A DNA stretch of 64,000 bases, from the NCBI GenBank assembly GCA_964423615.1, contig CAYRFQ010000033.1, forward strand, positions 16,612 through 80,611, written 5' to 3'. A program made the translations under genes and the position numbers. Under the pieces are notes generated by a model, which did no database searches, was not told where the DNA came from, and was given only the letters and a program-made list of their open reading frames with translations. Within the stretch, counting starts at the first letter, position 1. Each line of letters begins with the position of its first letter. Shown here one piece after another: positions 9,136 through 18,416 of this stretch. The stretch is from CAYRFQ01 sp964423615. GTDB lineage: Bacteria > Planctomycetota > Planctomycetia > Gemmatales > Gemmataceae.

Positions 9136-9886
9136 TGCTCGAGTCTCTATCGCCGGTGCAAGCAGCCCCTCTGACGGCGACCCAGTCCGGACGAACGTCC
9201 ATTAGATCGGCGATGTCGTCTAACCGCAGCGAACCCGCCAACGCGACCCGCACGCCTGAGGCATGACATTGAGCGCAGATGGCAACAAGCCTGGACTTTG
9301 GGAGCCACGATAATAAACCCCTTCCCAACGAGTTGGAACTATCCTCAATATCCGCCTCGGTCCTCGATGATTTATGGAACGTATCGATCAGCAGTATGCT
9401 ACCTGGTCTGCTGCAAGCAAACTCGACAACGTGTTGAACTTCAGGTGCCATAGCCTTGTTGCCCTCAGCGTAAGCCACCGCAACGACGCCAGGAGAACCT
9501 TCGACGGTTTCGGCTTTCCGAATCACTGCTTGGAGCGCACCCTGCCAATCAAAGCCACCACTCAACCCCCACTTCAGGAGCCATAGCTTTTTATAAAGGT
9601 GGTTAGGCGATGACAGCCAAGTTCTGTCCGTCGATCGAGGAGGATTTCGATAATGATCATAGAGCTCTCCCATCGCAGCGGTCACAGGGACTCGGCCTTG
9701 GACGACTCGCACGATTTCCTCCACAACTTGCCAACTCGTTTTGCCGAGTGGACCGTTGGCTGGTTCTTTGATGTCGATGACGTCGGCTCCCCCTAGAAGA
9801 GCAAGCTCGGCTTCGTGGGCCGAACGCACGCTGACGAGGAGACGAGTTCGGTGGGGCTTTTGGGGTGTTTGTTGATTCAATGTCAT
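9050..9886 (-). CDS. mfnB: (5-formylfuran-3-yl)methyl phosphate synthase (MfnB)
   Basis: A 278-residue TIM-barrel protein of the DUF556/MfnB family, which joins two glyceraldehyde-3-phosphate molecules to make 4-HFC-phosphate, the first furan intermediate of methanofuran. Diagnostic segments are LLVSVRS (16-22), GGADVIDIKEP (32-42, containing a likely active-site Lys) and KWGLSG near 105. The C-terminal ~40 residues are encoded opposite the end of the kinase-like gene. A GTG at 9910 would add eight residues. Planctomycetes are known to use tetrahydromethanopterin/methanofuran-linked C1 enzymes, which fits. Confidence 0.9.
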   Translation of the reverse strand: MTLNQQTPQKPHRTRLLVSVRSAHEAELALLGGADVIDIKEPANGPLGKTSWQVVEEIVRVVQGRVPVTAAMGELYDHYRNPPRSTDRTWLSSPNHLYKKLWLLKWGLSGGFDWQGALQAVIRKAETVEGSPGVVAVAYAEGNKAMAPEVQHVVEFACSRPGSILLIDTFHKSSRTEADIEDSSNSLGRGLLSWLPKSRLVAICAQCHASGVRVALAGSLRLDDIADLMDVRPDWVAVRGAACTGDRDSSISEVKVRQLANVVHSAKYQSEEVPIPGN

Positions 9887-10452
9887 TGTGTTCTTGAATA
9901 TTTCCAACACATTTTAGCGAGTGTCGTTCTTCCATTTGCTTGTGACATGCGGGACTTTTTTCGAAACACGACCGCTTGTTCGTAGCTCATAGACGGGGTG
10001 CATTGTGCGGTCCAACGGCACTGGCTGTCGTCAAAACCTCTATGTTCGTGGAAGTCGTCAAAACGAAATCCAAAATCCCATTCTTTCGATCCAGGAACTT
10101 CTTGTTGGCTCGATTCCAGAAACGACAATGCAGATCTCTGAACACACACATCAGTTCGGTATCGAAAGTCAAGTCGTGAGGTTCTAGAATACCAAGACGC
10201 ACTGGTAACGACCAAACAACACCCCACGAATATTTAGAATGTCCGGCATGAAGGTTTGGAACTTACGACAGATACAGTAAAATATGGCCAACATCGGATA
10301 CTCAAAGCTGCGACCTTCCCGTCTTGGTTGTGATCATCGTGGGTAACAACACATTGGCGGCATTTGGTAATCCGTCGACGGAAATCTCATGCACGCATTC
10401 GGCTTTGTCCCGCAGGACTGCGGGTGCCGACCTTTAACGACATGGTAGAGCT
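9887..10452. other. Intergenic region between mfnB and pgi
   Basis: About 565 bp between divergent genes. Short open frames exist on both strands (for example 9987-10202 minus, 71 codons, and 10005-10187 plus, 60 codons) but they overlap each other, have no good ribosome-binding site and no recognisable motif. I see no RNA gene. It presumably carries the promoters of mfnB and pgi. Confidence 0.5.
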
Positions 10453-11922
10453 ATGCAATTACCTGACGAGTCCATCTTGTATCAATATCCCGGATTGTTG
10501 GTCTCTCCTCTGGAAGAATGGACTCCGGCGGCAGAGTTCCGGGCCCAGCACTACCTGCACCCCAACGAACTACGCGACTTGATGCCAAGGTTGCTTCAAG
10601 TCCGTAGTCAGGTGGCCGCGGAGAGAGAACTCCGACAAGTGCCCGAGGAGATGCAGCCACTCGATTCGGGCTTTATCGATTTGCCCCAAAAATACCTCGA
10701 CCAATTCCGGCGACAGGGGGACCAAAGTATTCTTGGAAAGGTCCTGCAGGAATCGACTCGACTTCGGGACCTTGCAGATAAGGTCGTCATTCTAGGAATC
10801 GGCGGTTCTTACATGGGCGCCCGAGCCCTGTTCGAAGCTCTCCGCTCGAAGTATCACAACGAGTTACCGGCAGAGACTCGACTCAATGTTCCATGTATCT
10901 ACTTCGCCGGAAACAACGTCGATAACGATGCGTTGCAAGAACTGCTCGACATGCTTCAAACAACCTGCGTCGAGCCAAATACTCGCGAAGAGCGGTGGGG
11001 GGCAATCGTCATCAGCAAGTCGGGAGGGACTCTCGAAACGGCCACAGCCCTGCGTGTCATTCGCAAGGAAATGGTCGATTACTACGGTCCCCAATCGGAA
11101 CTCGTCAACTCCTTACTTGTTCCGATCACCGGGCCCTCCGGAAAACTACGCGATCTTTGCCGGGCCGAAGGGTACGCCGAGGACAACATCTTCACGATTC
11201 CCGATGGAGTTGGTGGACGGTTCTCCGTTTTCACACCGGTCGGATTGTTGCCCGCTGCAGTGATGGGGCTCGACGTACGCGCTTTATTACTCGGGGCAGC
11301 GGCCATGACTCGAAGGTTTCTCGAAGAACCGTTCGAGCAGAATCCCGTCCTGCAGTATGCGGCCGTGAACTATCTGATGCTGACCGAACACAACAAGCCC
11401 ACCCGGGTTCTTTCGATCTGGTCGGACAAACTCGAGGCGATTGGCTTGTGGTACGACCAACTTCTTGCCGAGAGCTTAGGCAAACACAGTCAGGGACCGA
11501 CCCCAATAACGACTCTCCAAACTCGCGACTTGCACTCCCGCGGACAGCAGCACCAAGAGGGAACTCGCGACAAGGTTATCAACAACCTATTTGTCCGCAC
11601 AACGAAGACTCCACCCATCAAGATCGGAATGGCCGACAACGACTCCGACACTCTCAATCAGTTCAGTCGAAAGACTTTACCGGAAATCATGGATGCCGCC
11701 TTCCGCGGAACGAACATCGCTTACGACGACGTGGCTCGGCCAACTGCCGATCTGATTCTACCGACCCTTTCCGAACACACGATTGGTCAATTGTTGCAAA
11801 TGTTCATGTTGGCCACCGTCATCGAAGGGCGTTTGTTGAACATCAATCCCTACGGACAACCCGGCGTAGAGGCTTACAAACGCAACATGAAGGCCTTGTT
11901 GTCGGATGGCACGCCAGATTAG
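10453..11922 (+). CDS. pgi: Glucose-6-phosphate isomerase
   Basis: A 489-residue enzyme interconverting glucose-6-phosphate and fructose-6-phosphate in glycolysis/gluconeogenesis. Visible motifs are GIGGSYMGARAL (about 115-126), SKSGGTLET (188-196, phosphate binding), GVGGRFSVFTPVG (252-264) and LGKHSQGPTP (about 342-351). The ATG at 10453 follows a GGTAGAG ribosome-binding site. The gene is monocistronic; the next gene is convergent. The length matches the bacterial form that is shorter than the ~550-residue E. coli type. Confidence 0.95.
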   Translation: MQLPDESILYQYPGLLVSPLEEWTPAAEFRAQHYLHPNELRDLMPRLLQVRSQVAAERELRQVPEEMQPLDSGFIDLPQKYLDQFRRQGDQSILGKVLQESTRLRDLADKVVILGIGGSYMGARALFEALRSKYHNELPAETRLNVPCIYFAGNNVDNDALQELLDMLQTTCVEPNTREERWGAIVISKSGGTLETATALRVIRKEMVDYYGPQSELVNSLLVPITGPSGKLRDLCRAEGYAEDNIFTIPDGVGGRFSVFTPVGLLPAAVMGLDVRALLLGAAAMTRRFLEEPFEQNPVLQYAAVNYLMLTEHNKPTRVLSIWSDKLEAIGLWYDQLLAESLGKHSQGPTPITTLQTRDLHSRGQQHQEGTRDKVINNLFVRTTKTPPIKIGMADNDSDTLNQFSRKTLPEIMDAAFRGTNIAYDDVARPTADLILPTLSEHTIGQLLQMFMLATVIEGRLLNINPYGQPGVEAYKRNMKALLSDGTPD

Positions 11923-11988
11923 GATACCAACTGAAAAATGACGAGAATCGAAAGACTACACACAACGACCAAAACGAAGGGATAGGTG

Positions 11989-13344
11989 CTATTTGTGCTG
12001 TTCTTCGGTTGCGTCTTGTCGTGAGATTCTCTCTGGCCCTTGTCTTTCGACCATCGACCCTTGTTTCTTTGGCAATAACTCCGAGGAAGACGGACCCGAC
12101 GGATTGCTATCTCGCAAGAGATCCTCTGGTTTATGCGGTATGATCCAACGCAAGAATTGCAACGCCAAGAACAACCCCAACACGGGCAAAATGACCAAAC
12201 CTAGGTTTGGCAACCAGACCGAAAGAATGAGCAATAGTATACTTATCCAAATGAGGGCACACCCCATCAGTGTCATGGTCCCCTTGAAGCTGGCTTCTTC
12301 GTTGTCCTCTTGATACTCCAGTTTACTGCTCCTTCGTCGTTCAACACTCCGCCTCGCCGCATCGTCGAGTTCCAAACACCTGATTTCGTCTTCCCACGAA
12401 AGGGTGCCGACCTTTGGTGCCAAGTCCGAGACCCGTTTGTCGGGATCGGGTATCGTTCCAGCATGTTGCTTTAGTGATTGCTCAAAGACCTCGACCATCC
12501 GGGGCCACGGGTTCCAAGATTCCCAGTGCTCGGTTTGCCGAGTTCCATTCTCGTCGTTCCAGCTTAGACTGGCTGGCCCTGGCCAACCTTGGGGAAAGAG
12601 CAACTCCGCTTGGTCGAAGCGCAGCCGTGCGGTGATTCGCCACGACGCCTCGGGCTGATACGGCAAAAGGTTGTATTGGAAAAGCCCACCTCGCTCGAAC
12701 CGCCCACAGAGCAGTAGCGATTCCTCACCACGAATCCCCATATATGATGAGAATCCAGAAATTTCGGAAATTTCGCCCGCGAGCACGCGGAGCACGTCCC
12801 AACCAGGGATCCCTGGTTGATGCCCCAAAACGTCCAAGTTGTACAACGTTGACTCCGTCGATGTCCGTTCCATCTCAAGCAAGCTTGGAATTGTCGGAAA
12901 GACTTCGACATCGGGTGGCGTGTGTTTCTTCCGGTCCGCTGCGATAAACGTGGCCAGTTTCTCGAATCCGGGATGAAAGGCTTCGGACAGGAGAGGTAAC
13001 ACCGCTTTGCCGGTGTCGGACAAGACGATTGCGGCTTCGTAAGCAGACAAGGGAGAATGATCGGCAGGGTGAACACACACGACATGCTTTTCGGATTGAA
13101 GGGCACGCCTCAGTTGGTTGGGCCGATCTCCAGCGCCCCCGGCTACTATGACTGCGTCGACCCCAAGTTCGGCAAGTGCTTCCTCCATGTCACCGACCCG
13201 GCGCACAGAGATTTCCCAACGTTTCAAATACTCGAGCCCAACGACAGAACCGGAGTATAAGACGAGTTGGTGGCGTTTCGACTCCACCAATGCCCGTGCC
13301 ATGTCGAGTCCGTCGGCGTGGTCTCCAAACAACGCAAATCTCAT
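11989..13344 (-). CDS. Gfo/Idh/MocA-like Rossmann protein with membrane tail
   Basis: A 451-residue protein from the ATG at 13344 (an upstream start at 13377 adds 11 polar residues). The N-terminus MRFALFGDHADGLDMARALV and a VDAVIVAGG segment suggest a Rossmann nucleotide-binding fold like Gfo/Idh/MocA oxidoreductases, but the usual GxGxxG is replaced by GDHADG, so cofactor binding is doubtful. The central part is a beta-sheet-type domain. Two hydrophobic helices (about 370-410) near the C-terminus anchor it in the membrane. Function unknown; probably a non-canonical member. Confidence 0.65.
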   Translation of the reverse strand: MRFALFGDHADGLDMARALVESKRHQLVLYSGSVVGLEYLKRWEISVRRVGDMEEALAELGVDAVIVAGGAGDRPNQLRRALQSEKHVVCVHPADHSPLSAYEAAIVLSDTGKAVLPLLSEAFHPGFEKLATFIAADRKKHTPPDVEVFPTIPSLLEMERTSTESTLYNLDVLGHQPGIPGWDVLRVLAGEISEISGFSSYMGIRGEESLLLCGRFERGGLFQYNLLPYQPEASWRITARLRFDQAELLFPQGWPGPASLSWNDENGTRQTEHWESWNPWPRMVEVFEQSLKQHAGTIPDPDKRVSDLAPKVGTLSWEDEIRCLELDDAARRSVERRRSSKLEYQEDNEEASFKGTMTLMGCALIWISILLLILSVWLPNLGLVILPVLGLFLALQFLRWIIPHKPEDLLRDSNPSGPSSSELLPKKQGSMVERQGPERISRQDATEEQHK

Positions 13345-13691
13345 ATCAAATCGGTCCCTGTGAGTTCGCTCGCACACGGTCTTTCACTTCGTGTCCTACC
13401 TGGTGCTATGCAACAGTTGGCTGCTCAACTCGACTTTCTACCGGTATTGTAGTGGACTCCGCCAAGGCCACCAGGAATTCCGCTCCTGTTTGCGCAGAGC
13501 GAATCGTACAATTGCTCCGAACTGTTCTCCAATTGCGAAAGGGGGAGGCACCTCAATGCGCTGCGGTTAATCGGAATTGAGAGAGGATGGATGAGATGAG
13601 ATTCGAGAGTCCTCTTTTCCTGAAGAGTTTGTTCAAGCTGCGGTGAGGTAGCCTTAGGCCAATAAAAGCATTCGGTGGCGTCTCAATTAGC
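13345..13691. other. Intergenic region, no gene seen
   Basis: About 345 bp downstream of the lipoprotein gene and upstream of the oxidoreductase-like gene, both on the minus strand. One open frame (13553-13930, minus) runs through it but lies mostly inside the lipoprotein gene in another frame and is Arg/Ser-rich, so I treat it as a shadow. It probably carries the promoter of the downstream gene; no clear elements are seen. Confidence 0.4.
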
Positions 13692-14654
13692 TTAACGCTT
13701 GAGGCTCGAAAACGTCGCCTGGATGGCAAGAGGTAAACACTTACTATGGTCAAAGTCCTGGGATTCCGAATGTCCGATTTGTTCTTCCAGTGGCTTTTCG
13801 TGTCGCGTTGTTCGAATGACAAGCAATCGCTGGACCGGATAAACCGGATGGAGATGGACGAATGCCTCGCGTCCGAACGACCCTTCTTTCTCGAAAACGC
13901 CACCGATGAGTAAGTATTTGCCGGAGGCAAGATCGACTTCCCAACTCAAGTCCGGATGTTTTTGGCAAGGCCTTTCATAAACGAGCGACCATCCCACTCG
14001 ATTCTTGGCTGGACGTATATTTTTTTTCACGTCGCCGTAAATGACCTCGGGCGTTAACTTCAAACGCGTCTTGCCGTCCTCGGTAAGCGAGGCCACGACG
14101 GCCAAACGATATTGTCCATGATCGAGTTCGAACTTTTTGAGTTCTCCCCCTTCCAATACTTCATAGCGACACTTCGGCCGAAAGGCCCCAAGATAGAGAT
14201 GATCTTCTTTGCCTACGGGAAGATAGAACGCACGGGGGTTAATACTGCACCGATCTGACGTCAACATCGTCTGCAATTTCGAGGGGACCGGACCGATGAC
14301 TTGGCCAACACGAAGTCCATTCTCCTCCAGCAATTCCTTACGAATTCCGTCTCCTTCGATGGGCTCCTGGTGATGGTCCAACTCTGTTACAAGATCATCC
14401 GTGTACTGCCAAACTTCGGTGTTCAAGTAGGGGTCGGCGACTCGGGTTTCGACCAAAGCTACTTCCAGACGCACGATGTTTTTGTAGCGTGCGATCGTCT
14501 GGCTATGCAGTCGTTGCTCCCACGAGCGGCGTGGCGTCTCCGGTGTGTGCTGGAGACATCCACCCACAAGGCAGAGGGTCAGACAGCCTAGCGTCGCTCC
14601 CCATTGCCGCATGGCGGAAGTCCTCATTCCGATAACGCAGAGTGTTCTTTTCAT
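13692..14654 (-). CDS. Putative lipoprotein, unknown function
   Basis: A 320-residue protein with a lipoprotein signal: hydrophobic stretch GATLGCLTLCLVGGC ending at Cys33. ATGs at residues 10 and 15 (14627, 14612) give a shorter, more typical signal peptide. The mature part is soluble and mixed alpha/beta with no motif I recognise. It should be anchored in a membrane facing the periplasm. The start at 14654 overlaps by 4 bp (ATGA) an upstream open frame. It lies downstream of the TolC-like gene on the same strand, so both may be part of one envelope-related unit. Confidence 0.7.
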   Translation of the reverse strand: MKRTLCVIGMRTSAMRQWGATLGCLTLCLVGGCLQHTPETPRRSWEQRLHSQTIARYKNIVRLEVALVETRVADPYLNTEVWQYTDDLVTELDHHQEPIEGDGIRKELLEENGLRVGQVIGPVPSKLQTMLTSDRCSINPRAFYLPVGKEDHLYLGAFRPKCRYEVLEGGELKKFELDHGQYRLAVVASLTEDGKTRLKLTPEVIYGDVKKNIRPAKNRVGWSLVYERPCQKHPDLSWEVDLASGKYLLIGGVFEKEGSFGREAFVHLHPVYPVQRLLVIRTTRHEKPLEEQIGHSESQDFDHSKCLPLAIQATFSSLKR

Positions 14655-14924
14655 GGGATTTGAGAACGTATACCGACATGAGCCTGTGCAATCAAGGTGG
14701 ATTTTGTTGGCTGCGATCTGGATTTGGAATCGGAGTTACTCGCACGCTTACCAACGGCGGTTAGTGCTGACTGAGCGTTCAATGGATCGAGGTCATAGAT
14801 ATTGTCAGGAAGCGAAATTGGTAGCTTTTCGTTTTGGCATTGGGGTGTGAGAAGATGCACACCAACGAGGGCACACCAAAAGGGAAATGGTGTGCCAGCG
14901 ATTTCACCCCCATGCAGTGTTGCC

Positions 14925-17900
14925 TTACGGAACCCGAGGCACAGCCATCCGGACGGGTTCTGGATGTAAGAATTGATTGGAGGAGACACCAACCGTCTCT
15001 GGCTGCGAAGGAACGCGAGGAAAGTACGGCACCAAAACTGTATCCTCGGCCGGAGTCGGCGGCGGCAACGTTTCGGGCTTCTTCTGTTGTTTCTTCTCAG
15101 TCCCATTGCCGAGGTCACTCTCTTTCGGTTCCTCGGGTTCGCTCGGATCGGGATTCCAATTGGTCGTTTCGCCGGGTGGGACTTGTAGCAAGCGTTTAAT
15201 CTTGTGCGAATGCCAAACATGTCGTGGCAGAACTCCGTAAGGTGGAACCATCGGCAGTTGGTAGCGGGGCTTGGGTTGATATTTCTCGTCGTAAAGTTTC
15301 TCCCAGAATCCATCCTCGTCGACGGTCAACAGTTCCAAATCCAGGAACAAGTCGATGCGGTTTTGGATATAACCGATGTGTTGGCTCGTGACGGCACTAA
15401 GGGCTGCCGTTTTGTCTTGTTGGGCTTCCAGGAAGTCACGGGCGGCAACACCTGGAATTCCCCGGTTCAATTGTTCAAGGGTACTCCGGACTCGTTCGAA
15501 CGCCAAGGCCGCACTCGACACTCCGATGCGGTATTGCTCAACGTCCAGGTCGAGGTCACGCAGGTCGTCTCGCACGGCCAACTTGATGTTATCTTCGAGT
15601 TCGATCTTTGCCCGCAACGCGGCCTGATAATTGATAAGGGCAAGGCGAAAGATGTTCCTTTGGGCCTTCCGGTTGAGCGGGGCGTCTACTTCCAAGAAAA
15701 GTCGTGTCTCGAGGTTGTCGGCATTGAACGCGAAAGGCCGGTCTTTGATGGGATCAGTCCGGAATATCTGCGTCGCTCTCAAGTTCACAATCGACTTCAG
15801 GTCGTCGGCGGCAAGTTTGATCTGTCGCCAAGCGTCAGCTTGCAATCCTCGCAAGTTCATCAAGTCGTAGCGCTGAGTCACGGCAGTCAACATAGCGTCG
15901 TCGACTCCTATTTCCACGGCAGTCAAGCCGAACGGGTTCGCGTCGACGAACGTTTTAGCTTGCTTCAGTAAGAATTCCGACGTGGAGAGAGCTTTTTCGA
16001 ATCGTTGCTCGGCCGTCAGTTTTTGTGTCGGTAGAAGTTTGGCTGTCGACTTGGCTAAAGTTTCGGCCTCGGCCAGTCGCTGATTGGCAGTCTTTAACAG
16101 CTCCGGTACTTTCTTGAATTCTCGAGCGTCGAACACGCGGTCAAACTGCTCCCCCAACTCCTTTAATCGTTCACCAAGGCTGACTTGCTGATTGCGGAAC
16201 TTCGTGATCTTCTCGTCGTCGGCGTCGAGGAGTTCTGCCAAATCGAGCTGGCGGTCGATAAGGGTTCGGACCGATTCGATCAAGGTTATTGTCCGGCCAT
16301 AGAGCAACTCTGGTCTGGCCTTGTTTTGCGTGGCCAGAACGGCTCGATCGAACTTGACGCCCAACCGAGCATCTTCCAGAAGCATCTCGGCGAGCACTTG
16401 CTCGAGTTTCGTGTCCTTCGCTGCTTTTTGGCCTAATTGTTCGCGGGATAGCCGGCCACTAAGAAGTCGACGTGCCAGTTCGATCGAGTAATTCAAAAGA
16501 GTTGCTTGTTCACGTTCGAACTTCCCTTTGGCTCCTTGCTCGATGATCCGAAGGACTCGAGCGCGTTCTTTTTGCAAGATTCGTCCGGCCCGGCTGACCA
16601 ATTCAGTTTCGATGGTCGTTTGGTCCCGGAGCGTAATTTCCTCCAGTTCCGTCAGGTCCAGGTTGATGGCAAGTTCGGGAGGAATACCAATGGTTAATTT
16701 GAGACTGTCCAACAAGCTCTCCAGGTTGTTACACACGGCGATCAGCCTGTTCCGGCTCGCCAGAGCATTTTGTTCGATTTGGTCGACTTGTACCCGAGAG
16801 CGTGGACTCCCACCGAAGAGTTTCCCAGAAAGAAACTCGGCTTCTTGCTGGGCAAACGCGCGATAGTTGCTGAAATAGTTTTGCGATTCAATTTCGATGT
16901 TTCGGTATGTCGTCAGGAGGTTGTAGTATTGGAATGCCAGGTTTCGGAAAAACGTCTTGCGGAACCTGGCGTAGTCGCGAGCCGCATACACGACGTCGCG
17001 CTCGGTTTGGGTCAATGGTTCCAGGACGATGTCGCGTTGGAAGAGGCTCTGGGACGCGGTAAACAACCACTCGGAGGTTATGTCGGCGGCAAATCCTTCG
17101 GGACCATTAAACGTCAACACGACGCGGTTGGCGAACGCGGACAGGACGGTTCCACCGGTCGCTAATAGAGTGCTGCCGTTGAATGTGGTTGGGGTACTGA
17201 GCGTGTTCGTCTCGATCCCGCCAGTACGGTTGTGGATGTAATCAACGATCTGGCTATTCCCTAGCGGATCAAACTTGAGGGCAAATTGGAAACGCTCGAA
17301 ACTCAGTGCCAACGCCACCGCATAGAGTATCTCTTTTTGAGTTTGGTACTCCCGGCTGTTGGTCAAGGCCAGTTTGACAATATCCTCCAGCGCAAGTCGC
17401 TGCGACTCATCACGGACGGGGTCAGGGAGTTCCTCTCCATAAGTTTCCTCGTACTCCTCGCGTGTCCTTTTGTACTCTTCGCGGATCGACTCGAATTCAA
17501 ACATGCGACGTCGGCATTTTTCAGGAATCGAATCCCATATACTCTCCGGGATCGGATTGATCTTCAATTCATCTTGCTTCTTCGGCTTGGAGGATTTTGG
17601 TGGTTTCTGTTCTTCCTGCTCGTCAGACTTCTGGATCACCGGTAAACTCTGAACGAACTCGGCTTGTGCACGATGCGTGACGAGCATGACCGGCGGTTCC
17701 GAAGTTTCTTGGGGCAAGTCGGAGACCGACGTTCTCGCACGACTTGGAGCGGAGCCACGAACTCTGGAAGATTGGAGAGGTTCTGGTTTTGGAGGTTTCT
17801 GCCCAGTTTGTCCTTCCGCGTTTCCGTCGGTTTCTTTGGGCCGAAATCGCTGCGGGTCTCGCTCGGGTATCTCGGGCAACTCGAAGGCATATAGCTGGGG

Positions 17901-18134
17901 AGCTGGGGTGGGCAGCATGGGATCGTCGATCGGTGTTGGGTCGAAGAACCGGGAGCCTGGTTGTGGGAAGATGTTAAAACTAGGTGATGGAGCCCAAGGT
18001 CGCCCAATAGTTTTCTCCTGGAGAATCCCATACGTCTCTCGATCGGCCCGAACGCGATAGTGGGTCCGCGAACAACCTGCGATCAAGAGTAGACCACAGA
18101 TCACACCGATTCTGAGATAACCAGCATACGACAT
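14925..18134 (-). CDS. TolC-family outer membrane lipoprotein, very long
   Basis: A 1069-residue protein from the ATG at 18134 (28 further in-frame residues upstream look non-coding). It starts MSYAGYLRIGVICGLLLIAGC, a lipoprotein signal with Cys21. A Pro-rich linker of about 200 residues precedes a long region dominated by Leu/Glu/Arg/Gln helices (about 250-960) with the alternating helix-strand layout of outer membrane efflux proteins. TolC proteins form trimeric export channels. It is about twice the usual TolC length, which I associate with planctomycete homologues. No RND or membrane-fusion gene is adjacent. Confidence 0.8.
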   Translation of the reverse strand: MSYAGYLRIGVICGLLLIAGCSRTHYRVRADRETYGILQEKTIGRPWAPSPSFNIFPQPGSRFFDPTPIDDPMLPTPAPQLYAFELPEIPERDPQRFRPKETDGNAEGQTGQKPPKPEPLQSSRVRGSAPSRARTSVSDLPQETSEPPVMLVTHRAQAEFVQSLPVIQKSDEQEEQKPPKSSKPKKQDELKINPIPESIWDSIPEKCRRRMFEFESIREEYKRTREEYEETYGEELPDPVRDESQRLALEDIVKLALTNSREYQTQKEILYAVALALSFERFQFALKFDPLGNSQIVDYIHNRTGGIETNTLSTPTTFNGSTLLATGGTVLSAFANRVVLTFNGPEGFAADITSEWLFTASQSLFQRDIVLEPLTQTERDVVYAARDYARFRKTFFRNLAFQYYNLLTTYRNIEIESQNYFSNYRAFAQQEAEFLSGKLFGGSPRSRVQVDQIEQNALASRNRLIAVCNNLESLLDSLKLTIGIPPELAINLDLTELEEITLRDQTTIETELVSRAGRILQKERARVLRIIEQGAKGKFEREQATLLNYSIELARRLLSGRLSREQLGQKAAKDTKLEQVLAEMLLEDARLGVKFDRAVLATQNKARPELLYGRTITLIESVRTLIDRQLDLAELLDADDEKITKFRNQQVSLGERLKELGEQFDRVFDAREFKKVPELLKTANQRLAEAETLAKSTAKLLPTQKLTAEQRFEKALSTSEFLLKQAKTFVDANPFGLTAVEIGVDDAMLTAVTQRYDLMNLRGLQADAWRQIKLAADDLKSIVNLRATQIFRTDPIKDRPFAFNADNLETRLFLEVDAPLNRKAQRNIFRLALINYQAALRAKIELEDNIKLAVRDDLRDLDLDVEQYRIGVSSAALAFERVRSTLEQLNRGIPGVAARDFLEAQQDKTAALSAVTSQHIGYIQNRIDLFLDLELLTVDEDGFWEKLYDEKYQPKPRYQLPMVPPYGVLPRHVWHSHKIKRLLQVPPGETTNWNPDPSEPEEPKESDLGNGTEKKQQKKPETLPPPTPAEDTVLVPYFPRVPSQPETVGVSSNQFLHPEPVRMAVPRVP

Positions 18135-18416
18135 CAACACCACTCTACCTACCTTTGGAAAAGGCTTGGTGCGGAACGCGAAAACGGACCCGATGGGGAC
18201 ATGGACAAAGCATGCCATTGCAATGAGTATTATCGGTAGACTTTGACAGGGTCTTCAGACGGATTGGAGATGCCAAAAAGTGAATCATCTCTCCATTGGT
18301 TAGGAACGGAACTAGCATGCACGACTGGTCATCCTGCAAAGAAGTGTCCGTCCGTGCTTTTCTCGACACCAGCTTGAAACAAATTCTGCCCGGTTGAGTT
18401 TCGTCTGCGTTTTACC

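Noticed and set aside
10995..12143. A 382-codon plus-strand frame overlapping pgi
   Set aside because: It is the +1 shadow of pgi, Arg/Ser/His-rich, and runs past the pgi stop into DNA antisense to the next gene.
14651..15313. A 220-codon minus-strand frame at the end of the TolC-like gene
   Set aside because: Most of it lies inside the TolC-like gene in another frame; only the short end after 14925 is considered above.
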